Positions 8,542 to 18,247 are shown, numbered from the stretch's first letter. The stretch: DNA of 40,458 nt from Sphingomonas jeddahensis (GCF_001981525.1 NZ_MPSB01000018.1:1-40458), one strand, 5' to 3'. A program made the numbers and translations. Notes: generated by a model from the letters alone, not told the origin.

Positions 8542-9954
8542 TCACTTGCGGCGCGCCACGCAGGCGCCGCCGTCCGGCCCGACATCGCCGTTGCAGGTGC
8601 GCACGGCCGGCAGCGGCTCGCTGAGCTCGGTCAGCCGATTGTTGCCGTCCGCCCCGCGCGTCAGATCGAAGCCGTCGTAGAGGACTCCGCTGGCCGTATA
8701 GGTGCGGAACTTGAGCTGCCCTTCTTCCACGTCGATGATCTGGAACAGCTCGGTCGCCTCGGCCGTGCGGTCGGGCTGGGTACGCGCACGATCGTTGAGG
8801 CCGTACATCTTCGATCCCGTGACCGACACGAGATAGACCGGGCCTTGGGTCGCACCCTTGGCGCGCGCCGCACGGCCGGCATCGCGGCCCGCTTCTGCGG
8901 TGAGGCGGCTGTAGCAATGGTCATGGCCTTGCAGCACCAGATCGACTTTGCGCTGGTCGAAGACCGGCTTCAACGCTCGCTTCAGCACAACGGTGTCCTT
9001 GGGCCGTGCGCAGGTGAAGATCGGCTGGTGGAACAGCACCACGTTCCACTTGGCATTGCTCGCCGCCAAAGTCGCATCCAGCCACTTGGTCTGCGCGTCG
9101 AGCGACCCCAGGTCGAGCGCCGCCGTGCCATCGAGAATGATGAAGCGTACGCCCTGGTAATCGACAAAATAGGTCGTCGGCTTCACTGGACCGGCGCCGT
9201 TCGCCGGCAGCGCGAATTGCAGCGGCCAATATGGCCCCAGCTTCCGGCTTTCCGTGCCGTCCGGCAGGATATGGTCGACATATTCGTGATTGCCGGTGGC
9301 GGGCAGCTGCGGGACCTGCGCATAATTGTAGCCGCCAGCCTGGTTCCACTCGCCCCATTCGTCGTCGTGGTCGAGATCGTCGCGCTGCGCCGTGAGGTCG
9401 CCGGCGTGGACGGTCAGCGCGATCCTGCCCGCGGCGAAACCCTGGCGAATGACGCGCGAGGCATAGGTCAGGATGCCATTCTGCGTGTCGCCCAGATACA
9501 GGAAGCGGAATGGCTTGAACGTCGCCGCCGCGGTGCGGAACTGGAACCATTCGGTCCAGCCCGCCGCGCCCTTCACGCGATAGGCATAGACGCGGTCGGG
9601 CTCGAGCCCCGCGAAACGCACCTGATGGTAGTTGGCGGCGCCGTTGGCGCTGTCGATCGCCTGGGTCGTGCCGGTGATCGTCTTCGCTTCGCGCTCCAGC
9701 GTGGGGCCGTCCACCGCCAGCACGATCTGCGCCTCCGCCGTGCCCTGCGCGCGATCGGTGCGGAATGCGACCGCCATTTCGCGCGCCGGATCGGCCCCGG
9801 CGCTCAGCACGATCCGGTCGGGGATCGACTTGGGCGCATAGGGCAGGCCCGGCGTCCGCGGCACCGGCGGGGTTGCCGAGGTCTGGGCCGCCGGCGTCTG
9901 GGCGAGGGCAGGGGCGGCGACGAACGTCGCCGCCGCGAGCAGCAGTGCCCGCAT
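8542..9954 (-). CDS. Secreted purple-acid-phosphatase-like metallophosphoesterase
   Basis: 470 residues: signal peptide (about 1-18, ending ALAQ), a fibronectin-like N-terminal domain typical of purple acid phosphatases (about 40-140), then a calcineurin-like metallophosphoesterase domain. Metal-ligand motifs are GDTQ (Asp156), AGDL (Asp186), GNHE (Asn222-His223), FHQP (His309) and GHDHCYSR (His344, His346). The Tyr that gives plant and animal enzymes their purple colour (GDxxY) is replaced by Ala189, so the iron-tyrosinate site is not conserved. It should release phosphate from esters in the periplasm. Its ATG shares a base with the TGA of the TonB receptor upstream (TGATG at 9952-9956), so the two are surely cotranscribed and probably translationally coupled. 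The candidate Pho box ahead of the receptor would control both. Confidence 0.88.
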   Translation of the reverse strand: MRALLLAAATFVAAPALAQTPAAQTSATPPVPRTPGLPYAPKSIPDRIVLSAGADPAREMAVAFRTDRAQGTAEAQIVLAVDGPTLEREAKTITGTTQAIDSANGAANYHQVRFAGLEPDRVYAYRVKGAAGWTEWFQFRTAAATFKPFRFLYLGDTQNGILTYASRVIRQGFAAGRIALTVHAGDLTAQRDDLDHDDEWGEWNQAGGYNYAQVPQLPATGNHEYVDHILPDGTESRKLGPYWPLQFALPANGAGPVKPTTYFVDYQGVRFIILDGTAALDLGSLDAQTKWLDATLAASNAKWNVVLFHQPIFTCARPKDTVVLKRALKPVFDQRKVDLVLQGHDHCYSRLTAEAGRDAGRAARAKGATQGPVYLVSVTGSKMYGLNDRARTQPDRTAEATELFQIIDVEEGQLKFRTYTASGVLYDGFDLTRGADGNNRLTELSEPLPAVRTCNGDVGPDGGACVARRK

Positions 9955-12779
9955 CAGAAATTGCCCCGGATGCCGAACTTCAGCGTGTAGGAATATTCCT
10001 CATACTGCAGCAGGCGGCGCGATACCGGCGCGTTCTGGTAAGCGACGTACTTGGCGTTGTTGATGTTCACCCACTCCCCGAACAGCTGAAAGTTCGGCGT
10101 GATACGGAAGCGCGCGCTCGCATCCAGCTGGAAGTGCTGGCGAACGTAGCGGTCCTCGTCCGCGATCGCCTGCACTTCGTCGAGATACTTGTCGCGGTAC
10201 GTGCCCGCCAGACGGATGCTGACCGGCCCCTTCTCGTAACCAAGCACCGCATTGAACGTATGCTTGGAGGAGGCCGGCAGCATGATGTCGCGCAGGCCAC
10301 CGGTGTCGCCGTCGAACGTCTGCCCGTCAGCGTCGGTGAAGGTGTAGTTGAGGTTGGTCAGCAGGCCATCGAACGGCGCGGGCAGCATCGTATAGACCTG
10401 CGAATAGCCCACTTCGACACCGAAGATCTTGGCCTTGCCCATGTTCAGTGGAATGTCCGCCTCGGTGAAGGCGATGCCACGATAGACGCCGTTGTAGGGC
10501 GCATCGTCGCCCTCGAACGTGACGGTGGTGATATAATCCTTGATGTCCTTGTAGAACACGCCCGCCTGCAACACGCTGGACTTGGCGAAATACCATTCGG
10601 CGCCGGCATCGACGTTCCACGCGCGATAGGGCTTGAGGTCCGGATTGCCGAACGCACCTTCCAGATCGTCGCCATCACGCTCGATGGAGAAGCGCGGCGC
10701 GAGCTGGCCGATGCTCGGGCGCACCAGGCTCTTGAACACACCGGCGCGCAGCACGACGTCCTTGGTCGCCTCGTAGCGCAGCACCGCGCTCGGCAGCCAG
10801 TCGGTGTAGCTGCGAACGACCTGATTGGGGGTGACGAGGAGCTGCTCGCCCTCGTCCGCATCCTCGTTCAGCGTCGCCACATTGCCGCGGATGTTGTTCT
10901 CGGTGTGCTCGACCCGCACGCCGCCGATCAGGCGGAGCGCGCCCGCCTGGTAGCGACCCAGGATATAGCCGGCGAAGATGTCCTCCTTCACCGCGAAATC
11001 CTCCGCCACGGAATCGAACGCCGAACCTAGCGAATCGAGCTCAAACCCGGCCAGGTTGCTCGACAGGAAGGCGCGCTGCCCCTTCTTGCCCACCACCGGG
11101 CCGAGATCGGCGAGGCGATAGGTCTGCGGCCCGGTGACGTCGGCTAGCGTGAAGTCGCCGTCGAAGCCGTCGAACGTGTCGACGTTCAGGTCGTACGTCT
11201 TCTCGCGCAGCCGCGCCTTGCCGCCGAGTTGCACGTCAAACGTGCCCTCGGCCAGCGCGAAGGTGCGGGTGATGTCGGTGCGGAAGTTCCACTCGCGATC
11301 CACCGCGCGGCTTAGCGTGGTACGATCAAAGGAATCGAAGCCATATTCGCTGGCCTGGTTGAACGCGCCAGCGTCAGCCCCGCCCACCGTGAAACGCGGC
11401 AAGAGATAGTTGGAATAATCAAAGCCGAGCGTCAGGTCGTCGCCTTCCTCGCCCTCGAAGTCGCGACGGAAGGTGATCGGGTCGATGGAACCGTTCTCCA
11501 GCTCCGACGCGCGCGACCATGCCGCCGAATAGCGCAGGCGCCACGGGCCGGTGTTGGTCTCGCCGCCGATCTGGTAGCTCTGGATGGTCTGCTTCTCGAA
11601 GCGATCCTTGAGGTCGCGCTCAACGCGGATGCGGCCGTCGGCGGCATCGAACGTCGCGCTGGTGCCAGTCGACGTGGCGGGCGCCTCGTCCATTTCGAAA
11701 ATCAGCCGACGGCGGTCCTCCTGGTCAGAGAAGCGGTTGTAGATGCCACGCGCATAGAGCGTGGTGCCCTCCATTGGCGCCCAGTCGAGCGACAACGAAC
11801 CGCCGGTGCGCAGGCGACGCACGTCATAATCGCGATACTCGACCGTATCGGCATAGCCGTTGCCGGCATCGTCGGTGTTCCAGCCGTCCATCTCGACATT
11901 GTCGGTCTCGAACTTGCGCAGATAATAGGATGCGCCGCCCGAGATGCCGAAATTGTCGGTGATGCGGGTCGAGAAATTGACGCTGCCCTTGGGCGTCAGC
12001 TCGTCCGAATAATGGTTGTACGATCCCTCGATGGAGGCGGCGAGCAGGTTCTTCTTGCGGGCAAAGGCGGTGGTGGTGTTGATCTCCACCGAGGCGCCGA
12101 TCGTGTCGGCGTCCATGTCCGGGGTGAGCGACTTCTTGATCTCGATCGACTCGATCAGCTCGGACGCGACAACGTCAAGCGCGACCGAACGCGTGTCTGC
12201 CTCCGGCGCGGGCACGCGCACGCCGTTGAGCGAGGCGGCATTGAGGCTGGGGTCAAGGCCACGCACCGCGACGAAGCGGCCTTCGCCCTGATCGTTCAGC
12301 ACGTTGACGCCCGGCGCGCGACGCACCGCTTCCGCCACGTTCTGGTCCGGGAACTGGCCGATCGAGTCGCGCGTCAGCACGCTTTCCACGCCGTCCGCAC
12401 CGCGCTGCCGGCTGAGGGAACTGGCGATGTTCGCGCGCTGCCCGGTGACGAGGATGTCGCCGCCGCTGCCTACCGCCACGTCCTGGGTCAGCTCGCCGCT
12501 GTCATCGACGTTGATCGTCGTTTCGACCGGCTCCGCCCCGGTATAGACGACACGCAGCGTGTAGGTACCGGCCGGCACGTCGGGGAAACGATAGCGGCCC
12601 GCGCGATCGGCTTGGATGGTGCGGCCGAGCTCAACGATCGTCACTTGCGCGCTGGGCAAGGTGCGCGTGCCACTGGCGTCGGACACGGTGCCGACCACTT
12701 GGCCAGCCTGTGCGATCGCCGGCACGCACAGCAAAGCGGCACCGATCAGAAGGCGCGCGCGCGCCGTCGTCTTGAACAT
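9954..12779 (-). CDS. TonB-dependent outer-membrane receptor with carboxypeptidase-like N-terminal domain
   Basis: 941 residues. Signal peptide 1-25 (ending AIAQA), then a carboxypeptidase-regulatory-like beta-sandwich (about 26-100), a TonB-box/plug region beginning near DILVTGQR and including GQFPDQNVAEAVRRAPGV and VAVRGL, and a long 22-strand barrel ending in an aromatic Phe (GIRGNF), the usual outer-membrane insertion signal. It resembles the Caulobacter-type receptors that take up sugars and other large solutes with TonB energy. The ATG at 12779 is preceded by GGGGGGAC. It is first of two genes with the metallophosphoesterase. A Pho-box-like site lies 45 bases upstream. A substrate such as a phosphorylated compound is plausible from context but not proven. 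Confidence 0.93.
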   Translation of the reverse strand: MFKTTARARLLIGAALLCVPAIAQAGQVVGTVSDASGTRTLPSAQVTIVELGRTIQADRAGRYRFPDVPAGTYTLRVVYTGAEPVETTINVDDSGELTQDVAVGSGGDILVTGQRANIASSLSRQRGADGVESVLTRDSIGQFPDQNVAEAVRRAPGVNVLNDQGEGRFVAVRGLDPSLNAASLNGVRVPAPEADTRSVALDVVASELIESIEIKKSLTPDMDADTIGASVEINTTTAFARKKNLLAASIEGSYNHYSDELTPKGSVNFSTRITDNFGISGGASYYLRKFETDNVEMDGWNTDDAGNGYADTVEYRDYDVRRLRTGGSLSLDWAPMEGTTLYARGIYNRFSDQEDRRRLIFEMDEAPATSTGTSATFDAADGRIRVERDLKDRFEKQTIQSYQIGGETNTGPWRLRYSAAWSRASELENGSIDPITFRRDFEGEEGDDLTLGFDYSNYLLPRFTVGGADAGAFNQASEYGFDSFDRTTLSRAVDREWNFRTDITRTFALAEGTFDVQLGGKARLREKTYDLNVDTFDGFDGDFTLADVTGPQTYRLADLGPVVGKKGQRAFLSSNLAGFELDSLGSAFDSVAEDFAVKEDIFAGYILGRYQAGALRLIGGVRVEHTENNIRGNVATLNEDADEGEQLLVTPNQVVRSYTDWLPSAVLRYEATKDVVLRAGVFKSLVRPSIGQLAPRFSIERDGDDLEGAFGNPDLKPYRAWNVDAGAEWYFAKSSVLQAGVFYKDIKDYITTVTFEGDDAPYNGVYRGIAFTEADIPLNMGKAKIFGVEVGYSQVYTMLPAPFDGLLTNLNYTFTDADGQTFDGDTGGLRDIMLPASSKHTFNAVLGYEKGPVSIRLAGTYRDKYLDEVQAIADEDRYVRQHFQLDASARFRITPNFQLFGEWVNINNAKYVAYQNAPVSRRLLQYEEYSYTLKFGIRGNF

Positions 12780-12823
12780 GAGTCCCCCCGGATGAATTGA
12801 TCGGGGGCCTCTGCGGGACTTGT

Positions 12824-12841
12824 ATGACAGCCGAATGCGAG
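12824..12841 (-). promoter_or_regulatory. Candidate Pho box (PhoB binding site)
   Basis: Read on the minus strand the site is CTCGCAT-TCGG-CTGTCAT. The second 7-mer is a perfect Pho-box half-site and the first matches 5 of 7, with the standard 4-base spacer. It ends 44 bases before the receptor ATG. The phosphatase in the operon supports the assignment; binding is inferred. Confidence 0.5.
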
Positions 12842-12902
12842 TTTCGTTGCAGTGCGATGACGACAACGGTTGTGCCCGCGCGGCATCACCTTAGCGGCCG
12901 GA

Positions 12903-13328
12903 CTAAGTGCGCACGACACGCGCGCCAGCTATCAAGGCGCCGGCACGTACATGGCTGGCGCGGCACACATCAGGCTTTTCCAACACGATGCCGGCAAGAT
13001 TCTGCGCGCGTTTGATGTAGCGCAGGCGCAGGCGTCCCGGCATGCGCGGCACATGGTTGAAGGCGTCGAGATGCTGCCGATGCGCAGCCGGCACGCGAAC
13101 AAGCCCCTTGGCCTGCGCGATTACCGCCGCCGCATCGCCCAGCAGAACCGCATCCGCGATCCGCAACGACCATGCCAGCTTCGCTGCCGCGATCAGAGCC
13201 AGCCATTCCGCCTCCATGCTGGTTCCGGCGCCAAGCCCCCATTCGACATGGCTTCGCCCACCGGCCACCACGGCCAACTCCATGCCGGCGGGCAGGGGGC
13301 GCAGCCCGCCGTCGAAGAAGATCTTCAC
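12903..13328 (-). CDS. RNase H-fold protein (reverse-transcriptase-like/RVT_3 type), possibly missing a catalytic Asp
   Basis: About 141 residues with the RNase HI order: a first strand KIFFDGG (Asp6), a helix beginning [15 protein letters not shown] (Glu41) and a strand LLGDAAAVI (Asp65). The fourth acidic residue, normally in an N-x-x-A-D motif near the C-terminus, seems to be replaced: the matching stretch reads AQNLAGIVL, with Gly where Asp is expected. If the alignment is right, cleavage activity may be lost. The frame allows GTG at 13340; I chose GTG at 13328 because it gives the same 4-base stop/start overlap (GTGA) with rluE as the next junction upstream. It is last in the FAD-oxidoreductase / rluE / RNase H run. 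The assignment is from fold motifs only. Confidence 0.65.
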   Translation of the reverse strand: MKIFFDGGLRPLPAGMELAVVAGGRSHVEWGLGAGTSMEAEWLALIAAAKLAWSLRIADAVLLGDAAAVIAQAKGLVRVPAAHRQHLDAFNHVPRMPGRLRLRYIKRAQNLAGIVLEKPDVCRASHVRAGALIAGARVVRT

Positions 13329-13864
13329 CCTATCTGCCACTTGCCCGGCGCCAGATCGCCTAGCGTCCAGTCACCGATCCGCCACCGCACCAGCCTCAGC
13401 GTGGGAAAGCCCACCGCCGCCGTCATCCGGCGTACTTGCCGGTTGCGCCCTTCGCGGATCGTCAGCGACAGCCAGCAGTCCGGAATGCTCGCCCGCACGC
13501 GGATCGGCGGATCGCGCGGCCACAGCCCGGGATCGTCGATCCGCTCCACCTCCGCCGGCCGCGTCGCGCCGTCGTTGAGCGTCACGCCCGTGCGGAGCCG
13601 CGCCAGCGCCGCCTCGTCTGGCTCGCCCTCTACCTGCACCAGATAGGTCTTGGGCAGCTTGAACTTCGGATCGGCGATCCGCGCCTGCAACCGCCCGTCG
13701 TCCGTCAGCAGCAGCAGGCCCTCGCTATCCCGATCGAGCCGCCCCGCTGGGTAAACACCGGGCTGATCCACATAGTCCGACAGGGTCGCGCGGGTCGTTG
13801 GCGAGCCGCGATCGGTGAATTGGCTCAGCACGCCGTAGGGTTTGTTGAACAGCAGCAGCGTCAT
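13325..13864 (-). CDS. rluE: 23S rRNA pseudouridine synthase, RluE type
   Basis: 179 residues of the RsuA/RluB/E/F family without an S4 RNA-binding domain. Motifs are the N-terminal [16 protein letters not shown], the catalytic [17 protein letters not shown] (catalytic Asp), [11 protein letters not shown] and the C-terminal [18 protein letters not shown]. coli RluE, the S4-less family member, makes pseudouridine 2457 in 23S rRNA; the same target is inferred here. Its ATG overlaps the stop of the FAD oxidoreductase upstream (ATGA) and its TGA overlaps the next start. Confidence 0.88.
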   Translation of the reverse strand: MTLLLFNKPYGVLSQFTDRGSPTTRATLSDYVDQPGVYPAGRLDRDSEGLLLLTDDGRLQARIADPKFKLPKTYLVQVEGEPDEAALARLRTGVTLNDGATRPAEVERIDDPGLWPRDPPIRVRASIPDCWLSLTIREGRNRQVRRMTAAVGFPTLRLVRWRIGDWTLGDLAPGKWQIG

Positions 13865-15477
13865 CCCGCCGCGATGCTCCGCGCCACCGCTTCCGCCGTC
13901 TTGATCCCGTCCACCGCCGCGGAGAGGATGCCCCCGGCATAGCCCGCGCCTTCGCCAGCCGGAAACAGTCCGATAGTGTTGAGACTTTGCCCATCCTCAC
14001 CGCGCGTGAAGCGCACCGGCGAGGAGGTGCGCGTCTCCACTCCGGTCATCACCACGTCGGGATGGTCATAATCCCTGATCTGCCGGCCGAACACCGGCAG
14101 CGCCTCCCGCATCGCCGCAATCGCGAAATCGGGCAGGCACAGCGACAGGTCGGTTGGCTCGACACCCGGCTTGTAGGAAGGCACCACCGATCCGAGTGAC
14201 GTCGATGCCCGACCGGCGAGGAAGTCGCCCACTCGCTGCGCCGGCGCCTTGTAGTTGGAACCGCCCGCGACATAAGCGCGCTCCTCCAACTGCCGCTGGA
14301 GCCTGATCCCGGCGAGCGGATCGCCGGGATAATCACGCTCCGGATCGATCGCGACGACAAAGCCGGAATTCGCATTGCGCTCGTTGCGCGAATATTGGCT
14401 CATGCCGTTGGTGGCGACGCGCCCTTCCTCCGATGTCGCGGCCACCACCGTCCCGCCTGGGCACATGCAGAAGCTGTACACCGTTCGTCCGTTCGAGCAG
14501 TGATGCGAGATATGGTATTCTGCGGCGCCAAGGATCGGATTGCCCGCCTCATGTCCGAAGCGTGACCGGTCGATCCAGGATTGCGGATGCTCGATGCGCA
14601 CGCCGATCGAGAACGGCTTGGCCTCGACATGGACGCCCGCCGCCAGCAGCATCTCGAACGTGTCGCGCGCGCTGTGCCCGACCGCCAGCACGACATGATC
14701 GGCCTCCAGATAACCGCCGCCATTGAGGTGCAGCCCGCGCACCCGGCGCTCGCCCTTGGCGTCGGTCTGAATGTCCAGCCCATCGACCCGCGTCGACCAG
14801 CGATACTCCCCGCCGAGCTCTTCAATGGAGGCGCGCATGCTCTCCACCATGGTGACAAGCCGGAAGGTGCCGATATGCGGATGCGCCTCCGTCAGGATCT
14901 CGGGCGGCGCGCCGGCCTTGACGAACTCGGTCAGCACCTTGCGGTTCAGGTGCCGCGGGTCCTTGATCCGGCTGTAGAGCTTGCCGTCGGAAAAGGTGCC
15001 AGCGCCACCCTCGCCATATTGCACGTTCGACTCGGGGTTCAGGACGCTGCGCCGCCACAGCCCCCAAGTGTCCTTGGTCCGTTCGCGCACCACTTTGCCG
15101 CGCTCAAGAATGATCGGGCGGTGGCCCGCCTGCGCCAGGATCAGCGCCGCGAACAGCCCGCACGGCCCGGCACCGATCACCACCGGCCGCTTGGCATCCA
15201 CTGGCGGGGCGGCGGGCAGGTGATACCGCGTATCCGGCGTCAGCTGCACGTCGCGATCACGGCGGAACCGTGCCAGCACGGTGCCTTCATTCTTCACCGC
15301 CACGTCGATCGTATAGACCAGCACGATGCTCGCCTTGTCGCGCGCGTCATGCCCGCGCCGCGCCACGGCGAAGCGGATCAGTTCGCGCGGGGTGATGCGC
15401 AGCCGGCGGCAAATCGCGGCGGGCAGTGCTTCGTCGGCGTGGTGGAGGGGAAGCTTAAGGTCGCTGATGCGGATCAT
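13861..15477 (-). CDS. FAD-dependent oxidoreductase of the COG2509 type
   Basis: 538 residues. After an N-terminal basic region (about 1-85) that includes [19 protein letters not shown] comes the FAD-binding GxGxxG-like [20 protein letters not shown] with ILERG. Further family motifs are [61 protein letters not shown] and the C-terminal [22 protein letters not shown]. It is a conserved bacterial flavoprotein with no firmly established substrate. It heads a run with rluE and the RNase H-fold gene, each overlapping by four bases, so some link to RNA metabolism is possible but unproven. Confidence 0.85.
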   Translation of the reverse strand: MIRISDLKLPLHHADEALPAAICRRLRITPRELIRFAVARRGHDARDKASIVLVYTIDVAVKNEGTVLARFRRDRDVQLTPDTRYHLPAAPPVDAKRPVVIGAGPCGLFAALILAQAGHRPIILERGKVVRERTKDTWGLWRRSVLNPESNVQYGEGGAGTFSDGKLYSRIKDPRHLNRKVLTEFVKAGAPPEILTEAHPHIGTFRLVTMVESMRASIEELGGEYRWSTRVDGLDIQTDAKGERRVRGLHLNGGGYLEADHVVLAVGHSARDTFEMLLAAGVHVEAKPFSIGVRIEHPQSWIDRSRFGHEAGNPILGAAEYHISHHCSNGRTVYSFCMCPGGTVVAATSEEGRVATNGMSQYSRNERNANSGFVVAIDPERDYPGDPLAGIRLQRQLEERAYVAGGSNYKAPAQRVGDFLAGRASTSLGSVVPSYKPGVEPTDLSLCLPDFAIAAMREALPVFGRQIRDYDHPDVVMTGVETRTSSPVRFTRGEDGQSLNTIGLFPAGEGAGYAGGILSAAVDGIKTAEAVARSIAAG

Positions 15478-15510
15478 CGGACGCGCTCTACATCGCTCGC
15501 GGGTCGATCG

Positions 15511-15777
15511 CTATTGCCCGTGATCGGACTCGATCAGCGGCACCACTTCGAAGTCGAACCGCGCCCAGCCGCGCTGCCGCGCCGCTTCTTCGCTGGCGGT
15601 CTTCTTGCCTGTCGCTTCCTTCAGCGACTTGGCATGGCCCCAGAACACTTCGGTCTTGCCGTTGGAAAGGTGCGCGACGAGCCGCCAATAATGGGTGAAC
15701 GGCGCGCTGGTCGGCCCGATCGTCTTGACATAGCCATCGGCCATAGTGGCGGTGAGATAGCGCTTTTTCTTCGCCAT
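15511..15777 (-). CDS. Conserved-looking small protein of unknown function
   Basis: 88 residues beginning MAKKKRYLTATMADGYVKT and ending with an acidic tail. It has no signal peptide or membrane segment. The middle reads FTHYWRLVAHLSNGKTEVFW, a mixed beta-like pattern, followed by KEATGKKTASEEAARQRGW, a likely helix. It lies 33 bases upstream of the FAD oxidoreductase on the same strand and divergent from the gene at 15878. Codon use is like its neighbours, which supports a real gene. I do not recognise a family. Confidence 0.6.
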   Translation of the reverse strand: MAKKKRYLTATMADGYVKTIGPTSAPFTHYWRLVAHLSNGKTEVFWGHAKSLKEATGKKTASEEAARQRGWARFDFEVVPLIESDHGQ

Positions 15778-15877
15778 CAGCGGCCCGCCTTGCGAAAGGC
15801 TGAAGAACCTAAGGCGTGGCGGGGTGTTTGCAAACTCTTTCTTCCATGATCGCGAAATTGTGCTAACGGGGCCGCAC

Positions 15878-16249
15878 ATGGCAGGATTCAAACTACCCAC
15901 CTTCGATGACCGCGCGGCAGCTTCGCGCGCGGCCAAGGAACGCGCCCTCGAGAAGCAGCGCAACAAGCCTGTGCTCGATCCGGAAGTGGTCGCCGCGCGC
16001 GCTGCCGCCGCAGCCGCGAAAGAGGCTGCCGCGGCTGAGCGTCGCGCGGCTCACAAGGCTGCGATCGAGGCCGAAAAGCTCGCCAAGGAAGAGCAGCGCG
16101 CCAAGGCAAAGGCCGAGGCTGAGGAAGCGGCCGAGCGCGCCGCCGCCGCACGCCGCCCCGCGCCGCCGCCCAAGATCTCGACCCCGGCCGAGCTCAAGGC
16201 CGCGCGCGACGCGCGCTATGCCGCGCGCAAGGCCCGCCAGCGCGGGTGA
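15878..16249 (+). CDS. Ala/Lys/Glu-rich helical protein, DUF6481-like
   Basis: 123 residues: MAGFKLPTFDDRAAASRAAK, then a long uninterrupted charged helix rich in Ala, Lys, Arg and Glu (about 20-95, likely coiled coil), then a short proline segment and a basic tail. I recall this arrangement from the DUF6481 family of alphaproteobacteria; function unknown. The start at 15878 gives the family-like N-terminus; the frame is open from 15824. Its last codons overlap the GTG start of the next gene (GTGA, 16246-16249). Confidence 0.7.
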   Translation: MAGFKLPTFDDRAAASRAAKERALEKQRNKPVLDPEVVAARAAAAAAKEAAAAERRAAHKAAIEAEKLAKEEQRAKAKAEAEEAAERAAAARRPAPPPKISTPAELKAARDARYAARKARQRG

Positions 16250-16914
16250 CCCCACGCGAATTGGTCGGCGTCGCCGAGGTGCCGGGCGGCCCGCCGCTCC
16301 GCCTCTTCAAACGGGGCGCCGACTTCATGATCGTGCTCGACCGCAACGAACTGATGAGCACGCGCATGAGCGGCTCGGAAGTCGCGCTCGGCACCATGAC
16401 ATGCGATCGGCTTGGCGGCCGGGCCGCGCCGCGGCTGCTGATCGGCGGCTATGGCATGGGCTTCACCCTGCGCGCGGTGCTCGGCCGGCTGGGCCCGGAT
16501 GCGCAGGTGGTTGTCGCTGAGCTCGTCCCCGGCATCATCGAATGGGCGCGGGGCCCGATGGCTGCGCTTACCGACGGCTGTCTCGACGATCCGCGAGTCA
16601 CCGTGGATATGGGCGATGTCGCCGAGGCGATCCGCAGCGGCAGTGGCAGCTATGACGCCATCCTGCTCGACGTCGATAACGGCCCGGACGGGCTGACCCG
16701 TCCCGCCAATGATGGCATCTATACCGCGCGCGGCCTCGCCGCGGCCAAGCGCGCGCTTCGCCCCGGTGGCGTACTCGCGGTCTGGTCCGCCGGCCCCGAT
16801 GCGGCTTTTGCCCGACGACTCGCGCAAGCCGGATTCGCGGTGGATGAAGTGCGGGTGAAGGCCCGCGACAATGGCAAGGGTGCGTCCCACGTCATCTGGT
16901 TCGCCAGCGTCTAG
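16246..16914 (+). CDS. Spermidine-synthase-like methyltransferase-fold protein
   Basis: 222 residues starting with GTG. The Rossmann-like core is visible: RLLIGGYGMGFTLRAVLGRL (glycine-rich nucleotide loop), VVVAELVPGIIEWARG, RVTVDMGDVAEAI, YDAILLDVDNGPDGL (the acidic site where polyamine synthases bind substrate) and PGGVLAVWSAGPD. Spermidine synthases have about 280-300 residues and a beta-strand N-terminal domain; here that domain is short, so true polyamine synthesis is doubtful. Many alphaproteobacteria carry such short homologues of unknown role. It overlaps the DUF6481-like gene upstream by four bases. Confidence 0.78.
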   Translation: MTPRELVGVAEVPGGPPLRLFKRGADFMIVLDRNELMSTRMSGSEVALGTMTCDRLGGRAAPRLLIGGYGMGFTLRAVLGRLGPDAQVVVAELVPGIIEWARGPMAALTDGCLDDPRVTVDMGDVAEAIRSGSGSYDAILLDVDNGPDGLTRPANDGIYTARGLAAAKRALRPGGVLAVWSAGPDAAFARRLAQAGFAVDEVRVKARDNGKGASHVIWFASV

Positions 16915-17020
16915 CCCGTACCTCCCATGTGGGGCAGATTGGCCCGAATTGGCGCCAAACCCGCCATTTCCCGCGTAAGTTGCGGCACACAAGCGCCCGA
17001 ACGGACGGGGGCGCATCGCA

Positions 17021-18247
17021 ATGCATGGCCGAGCGGCAGGTGGCGGCGAGTGGCATGATATTACGCGTGGGCGGCCGACCATCACGATCGGGCTGCTGTG
17101 GCATTCGCTGAACTCCGGCAATCTGGGGGTAGGGGCGCTCACCGTTGCCAACTGGGCGATCGCCCGCGGCGTGGCGGAGGGGCTCGGCCTGGCGCCCCGC
17201 TTCGTCATCATGGCCGCGCGCGACGCCGAGCGCCCCGGCATCGATTTACCCGATACACAGGTTGTATCGATCGATTGGCGCGCACTGGCGCCCGGCGGCG
17301 AGCTTTGGCGCGCGATGGCCGGCGTCGATTGCGTGCTCGATATCGGGGCCGGCGATAGTTTCACCGACATCTACGGCCCGCGGCGTTACGCCTTTCTGCT
17401 CATCAGCAAGCTGATCGCGATCGCGCGAGGCAAGCCGCTGATCTTCTCGCCCCAAACGATCGGCCCCTTTACCAAGCCGGGCTATAAGGCATCCGCTGCC
17501 TTCGCGATGCGCCGTGCGCAGGCCGTGTTCGCGCGCGACGAACTCTCGCGCGGCGTGGCTCAGAACATCGCGCCGGGCGCCGCCGTGCGGCTGGCAGTCG
17601 ATGTCGCGTTTGAGTTGCCCTTCGAGGATCGATCGCACCTGCGCGGTGGCCCGCGCCTCAGGGTCGGCGTGAACGCCTCCGGGCTTTTGTTCGCCGAGGC
17701 GGAGCGCGGCAGCAACCGCTTCGGCCTGTCCTATGATTATGCCACCTTTACCCGCCGACTGCTCGCGGCGCTGGCGGCACGTGGCGACGTGGAAGTGCAC
17801 CTCGTGCCTCACGCGACCAGCAGCAGCGATCGATTTGACGACGATGGGGCACTGGCCGATCGCCTCGCCGCCGAATTCCCGGCCGCGATCCGCGTTCCGA
17901 ACTTCGCGACTCCGTCCGACGCGAAAAGCTACATTTCCGGCCTCGATCTGCTGGTCGCAGCGCGCATGCACGCTTGCATCGGCGCTTTCTCCTCCGGCGT
18001 TCCGGTGGTGCCCGTGGCGTATAGCCGCAAGTTCGACGGCCTGTTCGCGCTGCTCGGCTATGATCGGATCCTACCCGTCACCGGGTTGAGTGAGGACGGT
18101 GCGCTGGCCCTGGTGCTGGACGCGCTCACCGATCGGGCCGCATTGGCAGCCGCGGAAGCCGCAGGCATGGGGCAGGTCCAAAGCTTGCTCTCTGACTATC
18201 GCCAAGCGCTGCGCACTATGTTCCTCGGCGTGAGTACCGCGGCGTGA
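17021..18247 (+). CDS. Polysaccharide pyruvyl transferase family protein
   Basis: 408 residues of the PS_pyruv_trans family (CsaB/WcaK-like), enzymes that move pyruvate from phosphoenolpyruvate to sugars of exopolysaccharides as a ketal. Visible landmarks are LLWHSLNSGNLGVGALT near the N-terminus, DIGAGDSFTDIYGPRR, IFSPQTIGPF, AVFARDELS and the C-terminal ARMHACIGAFSSGVPVVPVAYS, the family's conserved catalytic region. The only in-frame ATG before the domain is at 17021; its ribosome-binding site is weak (GGGGGC). The frame ends overlapping the FrhB-like gene by four bases (GTGA). The three genes 17021-20753 form one operon. Confidence 0.88.
   Translation: MHGRAAGGGEWHDITRGRPTITIGLLWHSLNSGNLGVGALTVANWAIARGVAEGLGLAPRFVIMAARDAERPGIDLPDTQVVSIDWRALAPGGELWRAMAGVDCVLDIGAGDSFTDIYGPRRYAFLLISKLIAIARGKPLIFSPQTIGPFTKPGYKASAAFAMRRAQAVFARDELSRGVAQNIAPGAAVRLAVDVAFELPFEDRSHLRGGPRLRVGVNASGLLFAEAERGSNRFGLSYDYATFTRRLLAALAARGDVEVHLVPHATSSSDRFDDDGALADRLAAEFPAAIRVPNFATPSDAKSYISGLDLLVAARMHACIGAFSSGVPVVPVAYSRKFDGLFALLGYDRILPVTGLSEDGALALVLDALTDRAALAAAEAAGMGQVQSLLSDYRQALRTMFLGVSTAA

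Noticed and set aside
8284..9990. 568-codon open frame on the plus strand
   Set aside because: It is antisense to the secreted phosphoesterase, which has a signal peptide and all metal motifs; the frame has no recognisable domain and is a high-G+C shadow.
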